From positions 8,364 through 72,363 of the forward strand of contig JACKPD010000012.1 of assembly GCA_024233785.1 (NCBI GenBank): a stretch of DNA of 64,000 nucleotides. Direction: 5' to 3'. Each line of letters begins with the position of its first letter. The stretch's first letter is position 1. Under the pieces are notes generated by a model. That model saw only the letters and a program-made list of their open reading frames with translations, ran no database searches and was not told where the DNA came from. The stretch comes from Spirochaetales bacterium (GTDB lineage: Bacteria; Spirochaetota; Spirochaetia; CADAEX01). This document shows, piece after piece, positions 43,524-52,475 of the stretch. Position numbers and translations under genes: made by a program.

Positions 43524-44399
43524 ATGGAAACCTGGTTTACAGCGGTTATATATGGTCTGAGTACAAGCGGAATATTGTTTCTTGTTTCACTTGCTTTATC
43601 AATTGGTTATGGACTTATGAGAATCGTCAATATGGAAGCTATGCTTTACTATTCATTCGGAGCATATGTAACTTATTCAATTGTTTCAATGACAGGCAGT
43701 TTCATTTTAGGTGCAATAGGAGCTACTGTTATTGGAGGTATTTTAGGGTTTGTTGTTGAAACAACACTTCTGAGAAAAGTCTACCACCGGAATATGATGT
43801 TTACAATGGTAGTTACATTCAGTGTTTTTATGATTGGCATCGGGGTTATCCAGTTTATTTACGGCCTTGATCCGAAGCCGCTTGCATCACCGACTTCCGC
43901 AATCATAAGATTCATGAATGTGCAGATTCCCCTTTACCGGCTTATTATTATTGGATTGGCTGTGGTTGCCTATATTCTTATACAGCTGCTGATGAATAAA
44001 ACAATTACCGGAAAGGCGCTCCGGGCAGGAATTGAAAACCGCGAAAACGTTGAAGGACTCGGTGTCAATATCAACAGGATTTTCACAACCACCTTTGTAA
44101 TTGCAAGCGCTTTCGCAGGTCTCGGCGGAGCGCTTAACGCACCGCTTGTAATGGTCGGTCCCTATATGGGTTTTGACATGCTCCTGACAGCTTTTATTAC
44201 CGTAATACTGGGCGGCTTAGGCAGCATAAAGGGAACAATGGTGGCAGCGCTTATCCTTGGGCAGGTTGTCAGTGTAGGCGGAACGATCTGGGCACCTCTT
44301 GCGTTTGTAGGACCTTTCATTGTCATGTTTATAACTATTCTAATAAGACCCACAGGTTTGTATGGTGTCAAGGGAACAGCATTCGGATTCAATGATTAG
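43524..44399 (+). CDS. livH: Branched-chain-type ABC transporter permease LivH
   Basis: 291 residues, about eight transmembrane helices. Recognised by SLALSIGYGLMRIVNMEAMLYYSFGAY at the N-terminus, the coupling segment GKALRAGIENRENVEGLGVNINRIFT, and the GGLGSIKGTMVAALILGQV motif. The residue pattern IVNMEAMLYYS differs slightly from the common VNFAHG motif of amino-acid LivH, which may reflect a non-amino-acid ligand. Preceded by GAGGA and followed by a dehydrogenase after 56 bases. Confidence 0.92.
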   Translation: METWFTAVIYGLSTSGILFLVSLALSIGYGLMRIVNMEAMLYYSFGAYVTYSIVSMTGSFILGAIGATVIGGILGFVVETTLLRKVYHRNMMFTMVVTFSVFMIGIGVIQFIYGLDPKPLASPTSAIIRFMNVQIPLYRLIIIGLAVVAYILIQLLMNKTITGKALRAGIENRENVEGLGVNINRIFTTTFVIASAFAGLGGALNAPLVMVGPYMGFDMLLTAFITVILGGLGSIKGTMVAALILGQVVSVGGTIWAPLAFVGPFIVMFITILIRPTGLYGVKGTAFGFND

Positions 44400-44455
44400 A
44401 TAAACCTCTGTGGTAAAAGCAGCCGGGTAGAAAATAAAAAAACGGGAGTGAGGAA

Positions 44456-45496
44456 TTGGATAAAACAATGAAGGCATTTGTCCTGGAAAAATATAACAGC
44501 CCTTTGGTGTTAAAAGATGTCCCGATGCCGCAGATAGGCGATGATGATGTGCTTGTAAGGGTGAGGGCTGCCGGCATATGCGGCACTGATTTGAAAATAT
44601 ATACAGGCAAGCTTGACGGTATCATAAAACTGCCGCACATACCCGGCCACGAAGGGGCAGGCGAGATAATTAAAACAGGAAAGAATGTTAAAAATATTAA
44701 GCCCGGGGACAGAGGTATTGTATACCACTATATTCCCTGCAGGGACTGTGAACTCTGCAGAACGGGAAAAGAGAATATCTGCTTTGAAATCAAAAGGACA
44801 GGGTTTGAGCTTGACGGCGCTTTCGCTGAGTATATAGCAATCCCGGCATATAATTTCTGCCCTGTTGATGATGAAAAAGTGTCATGGTCTGAAATGGCAG
44901 TCCTCCCTGATGCGGTGCTTACCCCGTATCATGCTTTAAAAACCCTCGGCAAGCTGAAGAAAGGGGCAAAAGTATTAATTATCGGGCTCGGGGGGCTTGG
45001 CCTTCATGCGGTAATGCTTGGAAAAATGCTTGGTGCGGATGTAGCGGGCGCTGATATAAGGGATAACTCTCTGACTGAAGCAAAGCGGTATGGCGCTGAT
45101 ATTGTTTTTAATCCTGTATCGCAGAATCCTGGTTCTGTTATTAGGGACTGGACAGAAGGGCATGGAGCTGATGTGGTGCTTGACGGGGTAGGAACCGGCG
45201 CTACTTTTCCATGGGCGCTAAAAAACCTTAAAAAAGGGGGGAAGCTTGTATTGATGGGATATGATCCGATTAATCCGGTTCCTCTTGACGCTCTTGGAAT
45301 GCACTATAACGAATGGGAGATAATAGGATCACGGCTTGGTACAAAACAGGAATTAATTGAGCTGATAAATTATACAAAAAATGGTACTTTAAAGCCGATT
45401 GTTTCGTCTGAGCTTGAAATGACCTCTCTTAACCGTGTTTTTACAGAATCGCTGCTGGAAAGCATCTACGGGAGGATCGTCTTTAAGGGGCTTTGA
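44456..45496 (+). CDS. Zinc-dependent medium-chain dehydrogenase, group 2 paralogue
   Basis: 346 residues from a TTG start at 44456, favoured by GAGG just upstream; an ATG at 44468 is the alternative. Catalytic C42 (GICGTD) and H65/E66 (GHEG); structural C95, C98, C101, C109. NAD fold GLGGLGLHAVM. Clear paralogue of 38779 (IKLPHIPGHE, PAYNFCP, LPDAVLTPYHAL). It is the last gene of the livGFMH operon, so uptake and first oxidation are co-regulated under site C. The next gene starts after a separate promoter. Confidence 0.85.
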   Translation: MDKTMKAFVLEKYNSPLVLKDVPMPQIGDDDVLVRVRAAGICGTDLKIYTGKLDGIIKLPHIPGHEGAGEIIKTGKNVKNIKPGDRGIVYHYIPCRDCELCRTGKENICFEIKRTGFELDGAFAEYIAIPAYNFCPVDDEKVSWSEMAVLPDAVLTPYHALKTLGKLKKGAKVLIIGLGGLGLHAVMLGKMLGADVAGADIRDNSLTEAKRYGADIVFNPVSQNPGSVIRDWTEGHGADVVLDGVGTGATFPWALKNLKKGGKLVLMGYDPINPVPLDALGMHYNEWEIIGSRLGTKQELIELINYTKNGTLKPIVSSELEMTSLNRVFTESLLESIYGRIVFKGL

Positions 45497-45578
45497 TACC
45501 GTCGGGGAGCGGTGCTTCCTGAAAAACGGGCCTTACGGTATTTTCCTGATTTGCTTCCTGAGCACAAAGCTATTCAGC

Positions 45579-45623
45579 TTGACAATAATGTAAAATGATG
45601 GTACAGTAGTATTGTCATACAAG
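45579..45623 (+). promoter_or_regulatory. Promoter and FadR-type operator, site D (regulator gene)
   Basis: TTGACA (45579-45584), 17-base spacer, TACAGT (45602-45607), then ATTGTCATACAAG (45611-45623) three bases later. The core TTGTCATACAA is identical to site A, and the preceding TACAGT is shared too. Autoregulation of the GntR gene at 45651 is the simplest reading. Confidence 0.75.
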
Positions 45624-45650
45624 GTAAAATTTTTAAAAAAGGTGTTAGCT

Positions 45651-46343
45651 ATGGATTTTAAAAAAATTGACCGCGTAAGTATGTCAGAAGAGATTGTTGA
45701 ATATCTCAAAAATGAAATTTTAAGCAGAAAGCTTAAATCAGGCCAGAGACTTCCGGCAGAAGAATCACTTGCTGAAAGTATGGGAGTGGGCCGCGGAACT
45801 GTTCGTGAAGCGCTTAAGGTTCTGATCCATATGGGGCTTGTAGAAAGAAAAAGAAACGGAACCTTTGTAACAGAAGGGAAGATGAAGCCTGATGTTGAGT
45901 TCAGGCTTGATGAATACAGGGACCTGGTTGAGATAATTGAAGTCAGAAAAGTCATTGAACCTGCGCTTGCCGGATTTGCGGCAAAAAGGGCGGATAAAAA
46001 AACTATTGATAAAATAGCTCTCGAACTTGATGAAATGAAAAACGGCACAAAAAATGTCGAAGATTTTATACTGCATGACAGCCGTTTCCATGATTTTATT
46101 TTTGAGGCATCGGGAAATACAATTCTTGAGGATTTTATAAAAAGTTTTAAAGACCTTATGATGAAAAACCAGGCTGTCGTACTTATGGAGAGGTACAGCA
46201 ATATAATGCCTAAATCACTGGATTTTCATGAAAAAATATACAAGGCAATAAGTATTGGAGATGAGCATCTGGCTTTTTCATATATGTATGAGCATATTGT
46301 GGATGTTGAGAAAGAGTTCAAGATAATAATTGAAGGAGAATAA
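45651..46343 (+). CDS. FadR-type GntR-family transcriptional regulator
   Basis: 230 residues from the ATG at 45651 (AAAAGGTG upstream); the longer frame would start inside the operator and is rejected. The winged helix SGQRLPAEESLAESMGVGRGTVREALKVLIHMGLVERKRNGTFV is the classical FadR-subfamily sequence, followed by an FCD ligand domain (EVRKVIEPALAGFAAKRAD, DSRFHDFIFEASGN, DFHEKIYKAI) with the usual D/H metal-binding positions. FadR-subfamily proteins bind TnGTnnnACnA, exactly the core at sites A-D. It therefore probably controls about 20 kb of operons on both sides plus itself. Effector unknown, likely the transported acid or its first oxidation product. Confidence 0.9.
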   Translation: MDFKKIDRVSMSEEIVEYLKNEILSRKLKSGQRLPAEESLAESMGVGRGTVREALKVLIHMGLVERKRNGTFVTEGKMKPDVEFRLDEYRDLVEIIEVRKVIEPALAGFAAKRADKKTIDKIALELDEMKNGTKNVEDFILHDSRFHDFIFEASGNTILEDFIKSFKDLMMKNQAVVLMERYSNIMPKSLDFHEKIYKAISIGDEHLAFSYMYEHIVDVEKEFKIIIEGE

Positions 46344-46349
46344 AATCTG

Positions 46350-47426
46350 ATGTTGAAGATTCCTGAATATATGAAAGCAGTTGTCCTTATGGGGCCCGAC
46401 AAACTTGAGGTCAGGGACATGAAAGTTCCCGTTCCGGGGCCTGTGGATGTCCTTATTAAAGTTGAGTCGTGCGCGCTGTGCGGCTCTGATACGGGGCTCA
46501 TACACAAGCCTTTTCCGGGCCAGCCTCCATACGGGGAATTTATTATCGGGCATGAGTATTCAGGAACAGTTGCCGCGCTTGGAGAGACTGTCGATGAGTT
46601 TGCAGTCGGAGACAGGGTAACTGTAGAGGCGCACAACGGATGCGGACGGTGCAGAAACTGCCGCCTCGGAAACTATACAGGCTGCCTTAATTACGGACAC
46701 CCGGAGAAAGGGCACAGGGCTAACGGATTTACGACAAACGGCGGCAACGCGCAGTATGTAATAAACCATATAAATACAGTTCATAAAATAGCGGATAATG
46801 TTTCATTTGATGAAGCTTCCCTTGCGACAAACCTGGGATGTGTATTGTACGGATTTGAGACTCTCGGCGGATTTATAGCAGGCGATACAATTGTTATTGT
46901 CGGCCCGGGGCCTTTGGGCCTAAGCGCTGTACAGGCTGCAAGGGCGCTTGGAGCAGGCAAGATAATACTGCTTGGAACAAGGGACTCAAGGCTCAAGGTT
47001 GCCGAGAATACAGGCGCCGATATTATCGTCAATACAAAAAAACAGGACCCCATGGAAGTGATAATGAGGGAAACAGGCGGAAAGGGGTGCGATATAGCAA
47101 TTGAGGCATCCGGTTCCGAGGCGGGACTCGGACTTTCAATCAAATCAACGAAGAGAATGGGAAAAGTTCTTCTTCTGGCTTTTCCGCACAAACCGTTTCC
47201 TGCCGATTTTGAAGACCTTGCGCTTAACAATAAACATATCTTTACAGTAAGGGGCGAAGGATGGGCAAATGTGGGAAGGGCTGCTGTCTTTTTGAATAAG
47301 GGCATTGTTGACCTAAAACCGCTCATTACTCACACATTCCCACTTGCGAAAATAAATGAAGCGTTTGATACGTTCAACAACAGAATTGACGGTGCTATAA
47401 AAGTAATTACAAAACCCCAGGAGTAG
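46350..47426 (+). CDS. Zinc-dependent medium-chain dehydrogenase, group 1 paralogue
   Basis: 358 residues. Catalytic C44 (ALCGSD) and H68/E69 (GHEY); structural C98, C101, C104, C112 in AHNGCGRCRNC. NAD fold GPGPLGLSAVQ. Third member of the group with 26275 and 39826 (NYGHPEKGHRANGFTTNGG, NHINTVHKIADNVSFDE, FTVRGEG). It begins six bases after the regulator gene and six before the Tm-1-like gene, so regulator, dehydrogenase and downstream enzymes form one operon. Confidence 0.86.
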   Translation: MLKIPEYMKAVVLMGPDKLEVRDMKVPVPGPVDVLIKVESCALCGSDTGLIHKPFPGQPPYGEFIIGHEYSGTVAALGETVDEFAVGDRVTVEAHNGCGRCRNCRLGNYTGCLNYGHPEKGHRANGFTTNGGNAQYVINHINTVHKIADNVSFDEASLATNLGCVLYGFETLGGFIAGDTIVIVGPGPLGLSAVQAARALGAGKIILLGTRDSRLKVAENTGADIIVNTKKQDPMEVIMRETGGKGCDIAIEASGSEAGLGLSIKSTKRMGKVLLLAFPHKPFPADFEDLALNNKHIFTVRGEGWANVGRAAVFLNKGIVDLKPLITHTFPLAKINEAFDTFNNRIDGAIKVITKPQE

Positions 47427-47431
47427 GTTAA

Positions 47432-48664
47432 ATGTCTGCTGTTTTACTCATTGCAACCCTTGATACGAAAGCTGAAGAAGCCGCCTACGTCCGGGCCCGG
47501 ATTGAAAGCCACGGAGAGAAGGTGATACTCGCCAATACAGGTGTTTTTCTCCCTTTTGAGGAAAACGCTGAAATAAAAGGGGCAGAGATAGTCAAAGCAG
47601 GATGCGGGCTTACGATAGAAGAGCTTAAGGCGAAGGGCGACAAGGGATTCAGCATTCAGGCTATTACCAACGGAATAAAGATAATAACGAAAAAACTTTA
47701 CAGCGAAGGTAAGGTAGCGGCAGTGCTTTCTATCGGCGGGGCCCAGGGGACTGATATGGGGACAGCGGCGATGAGAGAGCTTCCGTTCGGGGTTCCCAAA
47801 TTCATGGTATCAACCGTTGCCTCAGGCAAAGCGACTTTCGGCCCGTTTGTCGGGACAAAAGATATTATAATGATGCATTCGGTATGCGATATTCAGGGGC
47901 TTAATATTGTCACCAGAAGTGTTTTTGACAATGCCGCCTCAGCCGTATGCGGTATGGTTAAAAACAGGAAGAAAAATCAGGATAAAAGCGCTGGCAGGGC
48001 AGGGTCAATCGCCGTAAGTATGCTTGGGACGACAACCCCGGGAGCCCTTTATGCAAAGAAACTTATTGAAAAAGAGAATTATGATTTTGTAGCGTTCCAT
48101 CAGAATGGAACCGGCGGTATTGCCATGGAGGAAATGATTGAGGAAGGTCTCTTTAAGGGGGTCCTTGATATCAACCTTCATGAAATCGGCGACAGGTATT
48201 TCGGCGGGCTGCACGGATCGGTACGGGAAGGGCGTCTTGAAAGCGCATCTAAAACCGGCCTTCCCCAGGTTATAGCCCCGGGAAGCATCAACTATACAGT
48301 ACAGGGCCCTTACGCGGAAGTAAGCGATGAGCTTAAAAAAAGGCAGCACATTATTCATAATTCATTTCTCACTCTTGTAAGGCTTACCCCGGATGAGCTT
48401 TCCGAAGTAGGGAAAATTACGGCGGAAAAAATAAATCTTTCAAGAGGCAGGGTGCATGTTTACATACCTCTCAAAGGATTTTCCTTTCCTGATTCGGCCG
48501 GAAGGGAACACTGGGACCCGGAAGGGAACGCTGCCTTTATAAGCTCTCTAAAAAAGAATTTAAGAAAAGATATTCCGTATAACGAACTTGATATGCATAT
48601 AAACGATGCGGAATTTATTGATATTGCGGTTAATAAGCTTTTCAGTTTTATTAAGGAAAAGTGA
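47432..48664 (+). CDS. Tm-1-like ATP-binding (UPF0261) family protein
   Basis: 410 residues. The opening AVLLIATLDTKAEEAAYVRARIESHG and the glycine-rich SIGGAQGTDMGTAAMRELPFGVPKFMVSTVASG segment are the hallmarks of the UPF0261/Tm-1-like N-terminal domain; the C-terminal half has FHQNGTGGIAMEEMI, ITLHELGDR-like INLHEIGDRYFGG and the RVHVYIPLKGFS strand. The name comes from the plant resistance protein Tm-1; bacterial members occur in catabolic clusters but their reaction is not established. It overlaps the open frame of the next gene by a few bases, and its neighbours (aldolase-family enzyme, creatininase-family enzyme) suggest a catabolic step. Confidence 0.85.
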   Translation: MSAVLLIATLDTKAEEAAYVRARIESHGEKVILANTGVFLPFEENAEIKGAEIVKAGCGLTIEELKAKGDKGFSIQAITNGIKIITKKLYSEGKVAAVLSIGGAQGTDMGTAAMRELPFGVPKFMVSTVASGKATFGPFVGTKDIIMMHSVCDIQGLNIVTRSVFDNAASAVCGMVKNRKKNQDKSAGRAGSIAVSMLGTTTPGALYAKKLIEKENYDFVAFHQNGTGGIAMEEMIEEGLFKGVLDINLHEIGDRYFGGLHGSVREGRLESASKTGLPQVIAPGSINYTVQGPYAEVSDELKKRQHIIHNSFLTLVRLTPDELSEVGKITAEKINLSRGRVHVYIPLKGFSFPDSAGREHWDPEGNAAFISSLKKNLRKDIPYNELDMHINDAEFIDIAVNKLFSFIKEK

Positions 48665-48699
48665 TTTACTTTAAAGCGGATAATTTGCCAGGAGGAATA

Positions 48700-49596
48700 A
48701 TGAGCAAGGCTAAGGAAATGCTGTCAGGGGTCTACTCCCCTATGTGTACTCCATTTAAAGATGATGAAGTAGACTACGCAGGAATGGAAAAAAATGTTGA
48801 TTTAATGAATTCATCGGGGCTTAAGGGTTATTTTGTCCTTGGAACCAACGGTGAGTTTAAGACAATGTCAGAAGAGGAAAAATTCAAGCTGCTTGGTGTT
48901 GTAATAAAAAGAGCTGCGAAAGACAAGGTCGTCATGGCAGGGACCGGGGCGGAGAGCACCAGGGAAACCATCAGGCTTACAAAAAAAGCGGCAGATATCG
49001 GCGCGGTTATGGTAAGCCTTTTGATGCCCAGTTTTTTCGCGAAGAAAATTACAGATGAAGTGATAATAAGGCATATCACAGAAGTTGCAGACGCATCCCC
49101 TATTCCTGTAGTGCTTTACAACAATCCTTCAGTAGCGGCGGGAGTAACTATAAGGCCTGATGTTATCAGGGTTGTCTCGCAGCATCCCAATGTCGCGGGA
49201 ATCAAGGATTCAAGCAAGGAAACATGGCCTGAAAACGTAGTTTTCAACAGCAGCGGTTTTTCCGTGCTGGCAGGCAGCGCGGGGTACTTTTTTGACCTGC
49301 TTGACAAGGGCGGTACAGGCGGGGTTCTGTCTCTCGCGAATGTTTTTCCGGATGCGTGCGCAAAGCTTTACAACCTTTATATTACAGGTAAAAAAGAGGA
49401 AGCGGTAGAACTTAACAATAAGCTGCTCGATCTTAATAAAAAAGTATCAGGCACCTACGGGGTAGCGGGAGTAAAATACGCGATGGACCTTGCGGGCTTT
49501 GCCGGGGGAGTAATGCGCAGACCGCTCGGTACTCTTAATGCTGAACAGAAAAAAACACTTGAAGCTGACCTTAGGGGCAGCGGGTTTTTAAAATAA
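48700..49596 (+). CDS. Dihydrodipicolinate synthase (DapA)-family aldolase or lyase
   Basis: 298 residues from the ATG at 48700, fixed by AGGAGG; the frame extends to 48661 without homology. Class I aldolase barrel: GTNGE at 48-52 (GTTGE in the family), Y140 in VVLYNNP and Schiff-base K169 in VAGIKDSS. The residues typical of lysine biosynthesis are not diagnostic, and the catabolic context favours a 2-keto-3-deoxy sugar-acid aldolase, a dehydratase of the 5-keto-4-deoxyglucarate type, or a related lyase producing pyruvate. It lies between the Tm-1-like and creatininase-like genes, on the transcript of the FadR-type regulator. Confidence 0.87.
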   Translation: MSKAKEMLSGVYSPMCTPFKDDEVDYAGMEKNVDLMNSSGLKGYFVLGTNGEFKTMSEEEKFKLLGVVIKRAAKDKVVMAGTGAESTRETIRLTKKAADIGAVMVSLLMPSFFAKKITDEVIIRHITEVADASPIPVVLYNNPSVAAGVTIRPDVIRVVSQHPNVAGIKDSSKETWPENVVFNSSGFSVLAGSAGYFFDLLDKGGTGGVLSLANVFPDACAKLYNLYITGKKEEAVELNNKLLDLNKKVSGTYGVAGVKYAMDLAGFAGGVMRRPLGTLNAEQKKTLEADLRGSGFLK

Positions 49597-49624
49597 TAAT
49601 TATATAACCAATGGAGGTTTACAG

Positions 49625-50503
49625 ATGTCATCAGACGGAATGAAAAGAGGGAAAAGTCAGAATATCCTTGATCTCGGATATACAGATGTAAGAGAGCATC
49701 TCAAGAAAAACGATACAATTATCGTAAGTATGGGATCGATTGAAAAACACGGAGCGCACTGCCCGCTCGGAACAGACAGTTTTACAGCAATGGGTGTTAT
49801 TGAGGAAGCTGCAAGATTAACAGACACGCTTTATACACCTTTAATACCGGTCGGCTATTCCCCCCACCACATGGGAAGACAGGGCGAAGGAACAGGAACG
49901 CTCACCTTTTCTGGAGATACTTACAGAAGGGTTGTTTATGATCTTGCGAAAAGCCTTATATACCACGGCTACAACAAACTGCTTTTTGTTACACATCATG
50001 GCAGCAACTCAAAGGTAATTGATGATGTACTTAGAAAAATCAGGTATGAAACCGGATGTTTTGTCGGCTGGTTTAAAACTCCGACAGAAAGAAATTACAG
50101 GTTTATCGCTGATATCCTTGAGGGAACACCTGAGGAAACACCGGGCTGGCACGCAGGCGAGCTTGAGACATCAACAGCATGGGCATACAATCCTGAGTCA
50201 GTCGCAATGGAACTTGCAAAAGAAGACAGGACACATGCTCCCAAGTGGATGACAAAAGAGTTCACAAAACATGACGGTTCAGGTTTTGTAACATTCAGGG
50301 GCGATGAATGCATGTGGGTACCGATGGAACACCATGAATATTCAGATACAGCAACAATTGGAAATCCTTTAAGAGCTTCCAAAGAAAAGGGAGAGAAAAT
50401 CCTTAAGAGAGGCGGAGAACTTCTCGCGGCGCTTATCGAAGAAATCAAGAAATTCGATATCAAGGTTCCGGAAGAAAAAAGAGCTTTCAACAACCGCGCG
50501 TAG
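49625..50503 (+). CDS. Creatininase-family amidohydrolase or C-C hydrolase
   Basis: 292 residues. Metal ligands follow the family: GSIEKHGAHCPLGTDS (E, H and D), VTHHGSN (H) and WHAGELETS (E). It is a distant relative of the IolN enzyme at 18407 in fold but not a close paralogue: the second half (KWMTKEFTKHDGSGFVTFRGDECMW) is specific. Creatininase-fold enzymes hydrolyse cyclic amides, and IolN hydrolyses a cyclic diketone; in a cluster of alcohol dehydrogenases an analogous ring-opening step is plausible. GGAGG ribosome binding site. Last gene before a strong hairpin at 50534. Confidence 0.83.
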   Translation: MSSDGMKRGKSQNILDLGYTDVREHLKKNDTIIVSMGSIEKHGAHCPLGTDSFTAMGVIEEAARLTDTLYTPLIPVGYSPHHMGRQGEGTGTLTFSGDTYRRVVYDLAKSLIYHGYNKLLFVTHHGSNSKVIDDVLRKIRYETGCFVGWFKTPTERNYRFIADILEGTPEETPGWHAGELETSTAWAYNPESVAMELAKEDRTHAPKWMTKEFTKHDGSGFVTFRGDECMWVPMEHHEYSDTATIGNPLRASKEKGEKILKRGGELLAALIEEIKKFDIKVPEEKRAFNNRA

Positions 50504-50533
50504 TTACCGGGGTTTTGTAAATAATCGAAAATG

Positions 50534-50566
50534 CAGAAACCCCGGGCCGCAAGGCCGGGGTTTCTG
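50534..50566 (+). terminator. Strong GC-rich hairpin, probable terminator
   Basis: CAGAAACCCCGG/CCGGGGTTTCTG, a perfect 12-bp stem, closed by GCC and GCAAGG with a GNRA-like GCAA loop. No T-run directly follows on the plus strand, so termination may need a cofactor, or it may only stabilise the upstream mRNA. Confidence 0.6.
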
Positions 50567-50697
50567 ACTGTTAAGAAACATTTTTTCCTGCCGGGCAGGG
50601 TCCGCTTTCCAATGTCCTGATTCAACTAGCAATACCGGCCGGATTTTTATAAATAATTCCTGGTTAATCTTTAAGAAAATATCCTGAGGAGAAAAAT

Positions 50698-51468
50698 ATG
50701 AAAAGACTTGAAGGACGGGTTGCTATTGTAACCGGATCAGCGCAGGGAATGGGTCTTGCCATCGCAAAAGCGCTTGGCAATGAAGGCGCTATAATAATAA
50801 TAACAGACATAAACAGCGAACAGGTTCAAAAAACTGTTTCAGCTCTTAACACAGAAGGATATACCGCAGACGGATTCAGCATGAACGTTACTGTTGATGC
50901 GCAGGTTGGTGAAGTTTTTGACGCGGTTAAAAATAAATACGGCAGACTGGATATTCTGGTGAATAACGCGGGAGGGGCGCTTAACACCCCGTACAAATTA
51001 AATGAGATCGAGGAAAAACACTGGAACCTTGTTCTTGATGTAAACCTTAAAGGGGCTTTTTTCTGCTGCAGAAAAGCCATCAATATAATGGCGGAGCAGG
51101 GAGGCGGCGCAATTGTAAATATTTCAGCTCTTGCGGCTCATTACAGGGCAAGCCTCGCAGGCGTCCAGTATACAGCGGCAAAGGCGGGAGTCGAGGGACT
51201 TACCAGACAGCTTGCCTACGACTGGGGCGATAAAAACATCCGGATTACAGGTGTGGCGCCGACTATTACCATGACAGGTGAGCGGGTTAAAGGGCTCTGG
51301 GATGATAAGGGTAAGGATGAGCAGGAAAAGACACTTAAAAATATCCCTCTCCGCAGGCTCAGTACACCGCAGGAAATCGCGGCCGCTGTTGTATTCCTTG
51401 CATCCGATGAAGCATCATACATAACAGGAATTACACTTGATGTCAGCGGCGGCAGGTATCTCAGATAA
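50698..51468 (+). CDS. Short-chain dehydrogenase/reductase
   Basis: 256 residues. NAD(P)-binding TGSAQGMG (about residues 12-19), D in ITDINS after strand 2 (suggesting NAD preference), NNAGG, structural serine in NISALAAHYR and the catalytic YTAAK tetrad. The C-terminal SYITGITLDVSGGRYL is standard. It lacks any diagnostic substrate motif; relatives include 2-keto-3-deoxygluconate reductases, gluconate 5-dehydrogenase and sorbose reductases. A separate start of transcription is possible because a hairpin precedes it; GAGGAG is its ribosome binding site. It is co-oriented with the hydroxyacid dehydrogenase 26 bases downstream. Confidence 0.85.
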   Translation: MKRLEGRVAIVTGSAQGMGLAIAKALGNEGAIIIITDINSEQVQKTVSALNTEGYTADGFSMNVTVDAQVGEVFDAVKNKYGRLDILVNNAGGALNTPYKLNEIEEKHWNLVLDVNLKGAFFCCRKAINIMAEQGGGAIVNISALAAHYRASLAGVQYTAAKAGVEGLTRQLAYDWGDKNIRITGVAPTITMTGERVKGLWDDKGKDEQEKTLKNIPLRRLSTPQEIAAAVVFLASDEASYITGITLDVSGGRYLR

Positions 51469-51494
51469 CATAAGTCAATAATGGAGTCAAATAA

Positions 51495-52475
51495 ATGAGC
51501 GGTAAACACAAGGTGCTGCTTCCTCAGCCTATTGAAAAGGAAGCCCATGATTATCTTCTGGAAAATAATTTTGAAGTTGTAGTATGTTCAAAATGTGAAC
51601 ACGATGAAGTTGCTGAAAAAATAGCTGATGCGGAAGCTGTGGTTTTAAGAACAGGAATTAAAATTACCCGCGATCTTATTGAACGCGGCAGTAAACTTAA
51701 AACAATCAGCCGGACAGGCGCGGGAGTTGATAACGTGGATCTTGAGGCCGCGACTGACGCCGGAGTTGTAGTTACGTCCAGCCTCGGGGCAAATACCACA
51801 AGCGTTATTGAGCATGCGCTCATGTTTATTCTTTCTCTTTCAAAGAATACGATAAAAATTGATTCCGAAGTCCGTAAAGGCAATTTCAAGGTCAGGTATC
51901 AGAACCTTTCAAGCGATGTCAGGGAAAAAACTCTCGGGCTTATCGGGTTCGGCAGAATAGGATCAGGGCTTGCGAAAATCTGCCGCGACAGTTTTGATAT
52001 GAAGATAATCGCAAATGATGATTTTCTTCCCCAGGCTGCCAAGGACTCTTTCTCCGGCTGGGTTGAATTTACAGATATTGATACAGTGCTTGCAAAATCA
52101 GATTATATATCAATCCATGTACCGCTTACAAAGGAAACAAAAAATCTTCTTGACTTTGACAGGATCAAAAAGATGAAGAAAAACGCGTTCCTGATAAATA
52201 CTTCAAGAGGCGGAATAATAAATGAAAAAGACCTGGTTAAGGCGCTTAAAGAGGGAATAATCGCCGGAGCAGGGCTTGATGTGTTTGAAAATGAACCGAT
52301 CGAGATGGAAAGTGAGCTGCTTAAAATGGAAAGTGTAATTCTTTCTCCCCACACCGCCGCCCTTACTGTGGAATGCACACTCAGAATGGCAATGGAAGGG
52401 GTAAAGAGGGTTGTAAAGTTTTTTAACGGAGAGAAGCCGGAAAACGTTGCCAATCCTGCGGTTTTAGATTTATAA
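51495..52475 (+). CDS. D-isomer-specific 2-hydroxyacid dehydrogenase (SerA-like)
   Basis: 326 residues. The NAD fold has GLIGFGRIGSGLAK (about residue 155), the catalytic arginine is in INTSRGGIIN, glutamate in ENEPIEME and histidine in LSPHTAAL. No C-terminal ACT domain, so it is not the regulated 3-phosphoglycerate dehydrogenase. It interconverts a 2-hydroxy acid and a 2-keto acid, for example glycerate/hydroxypyruvate or glyoxylate-type substrates. GGAG lies upstream of the ATG. It sits between the SDR and the electron-bifurcating complex, consistent with disposal of reducing equivalents formed by the many upstream dehydrogenases. Confidence 0.88.
   Translation: MSGKHKVLLPQPIEKEAHDYLLENNFEVVVCSKCEHDEVAEKIADAEAVVLRTGIKITRDLIERGSKLKTISRTGAGVDNVDLEAATDAGVVVTSSLGANTTSVIEHALMFILSLSKNTIKIDSEVRKGNFKVRYQNLSSDVREKTLGLIGFGRIGSGLAKICRDSFDMKIIANDDFLPQAAKDSFSGWVEFTDIDTVLAKSDYISIHVPLTKETKNLLDFDRIKKMKKNAFLINTSRGGIINEKDLVKALKEGIIAGAGLDVFENEPIEMESELLKMESVILSPHTAALTVECTLRMAMEGVKRVVKFFNGEKPENVANPAVLDL

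Noticed and set aside
45612..45650. TTG start of the FadR-type regulator
   Set aside because: The TTG is part of the operator palindrome; AAAAGGTG and family homology support the ATG at 45651.
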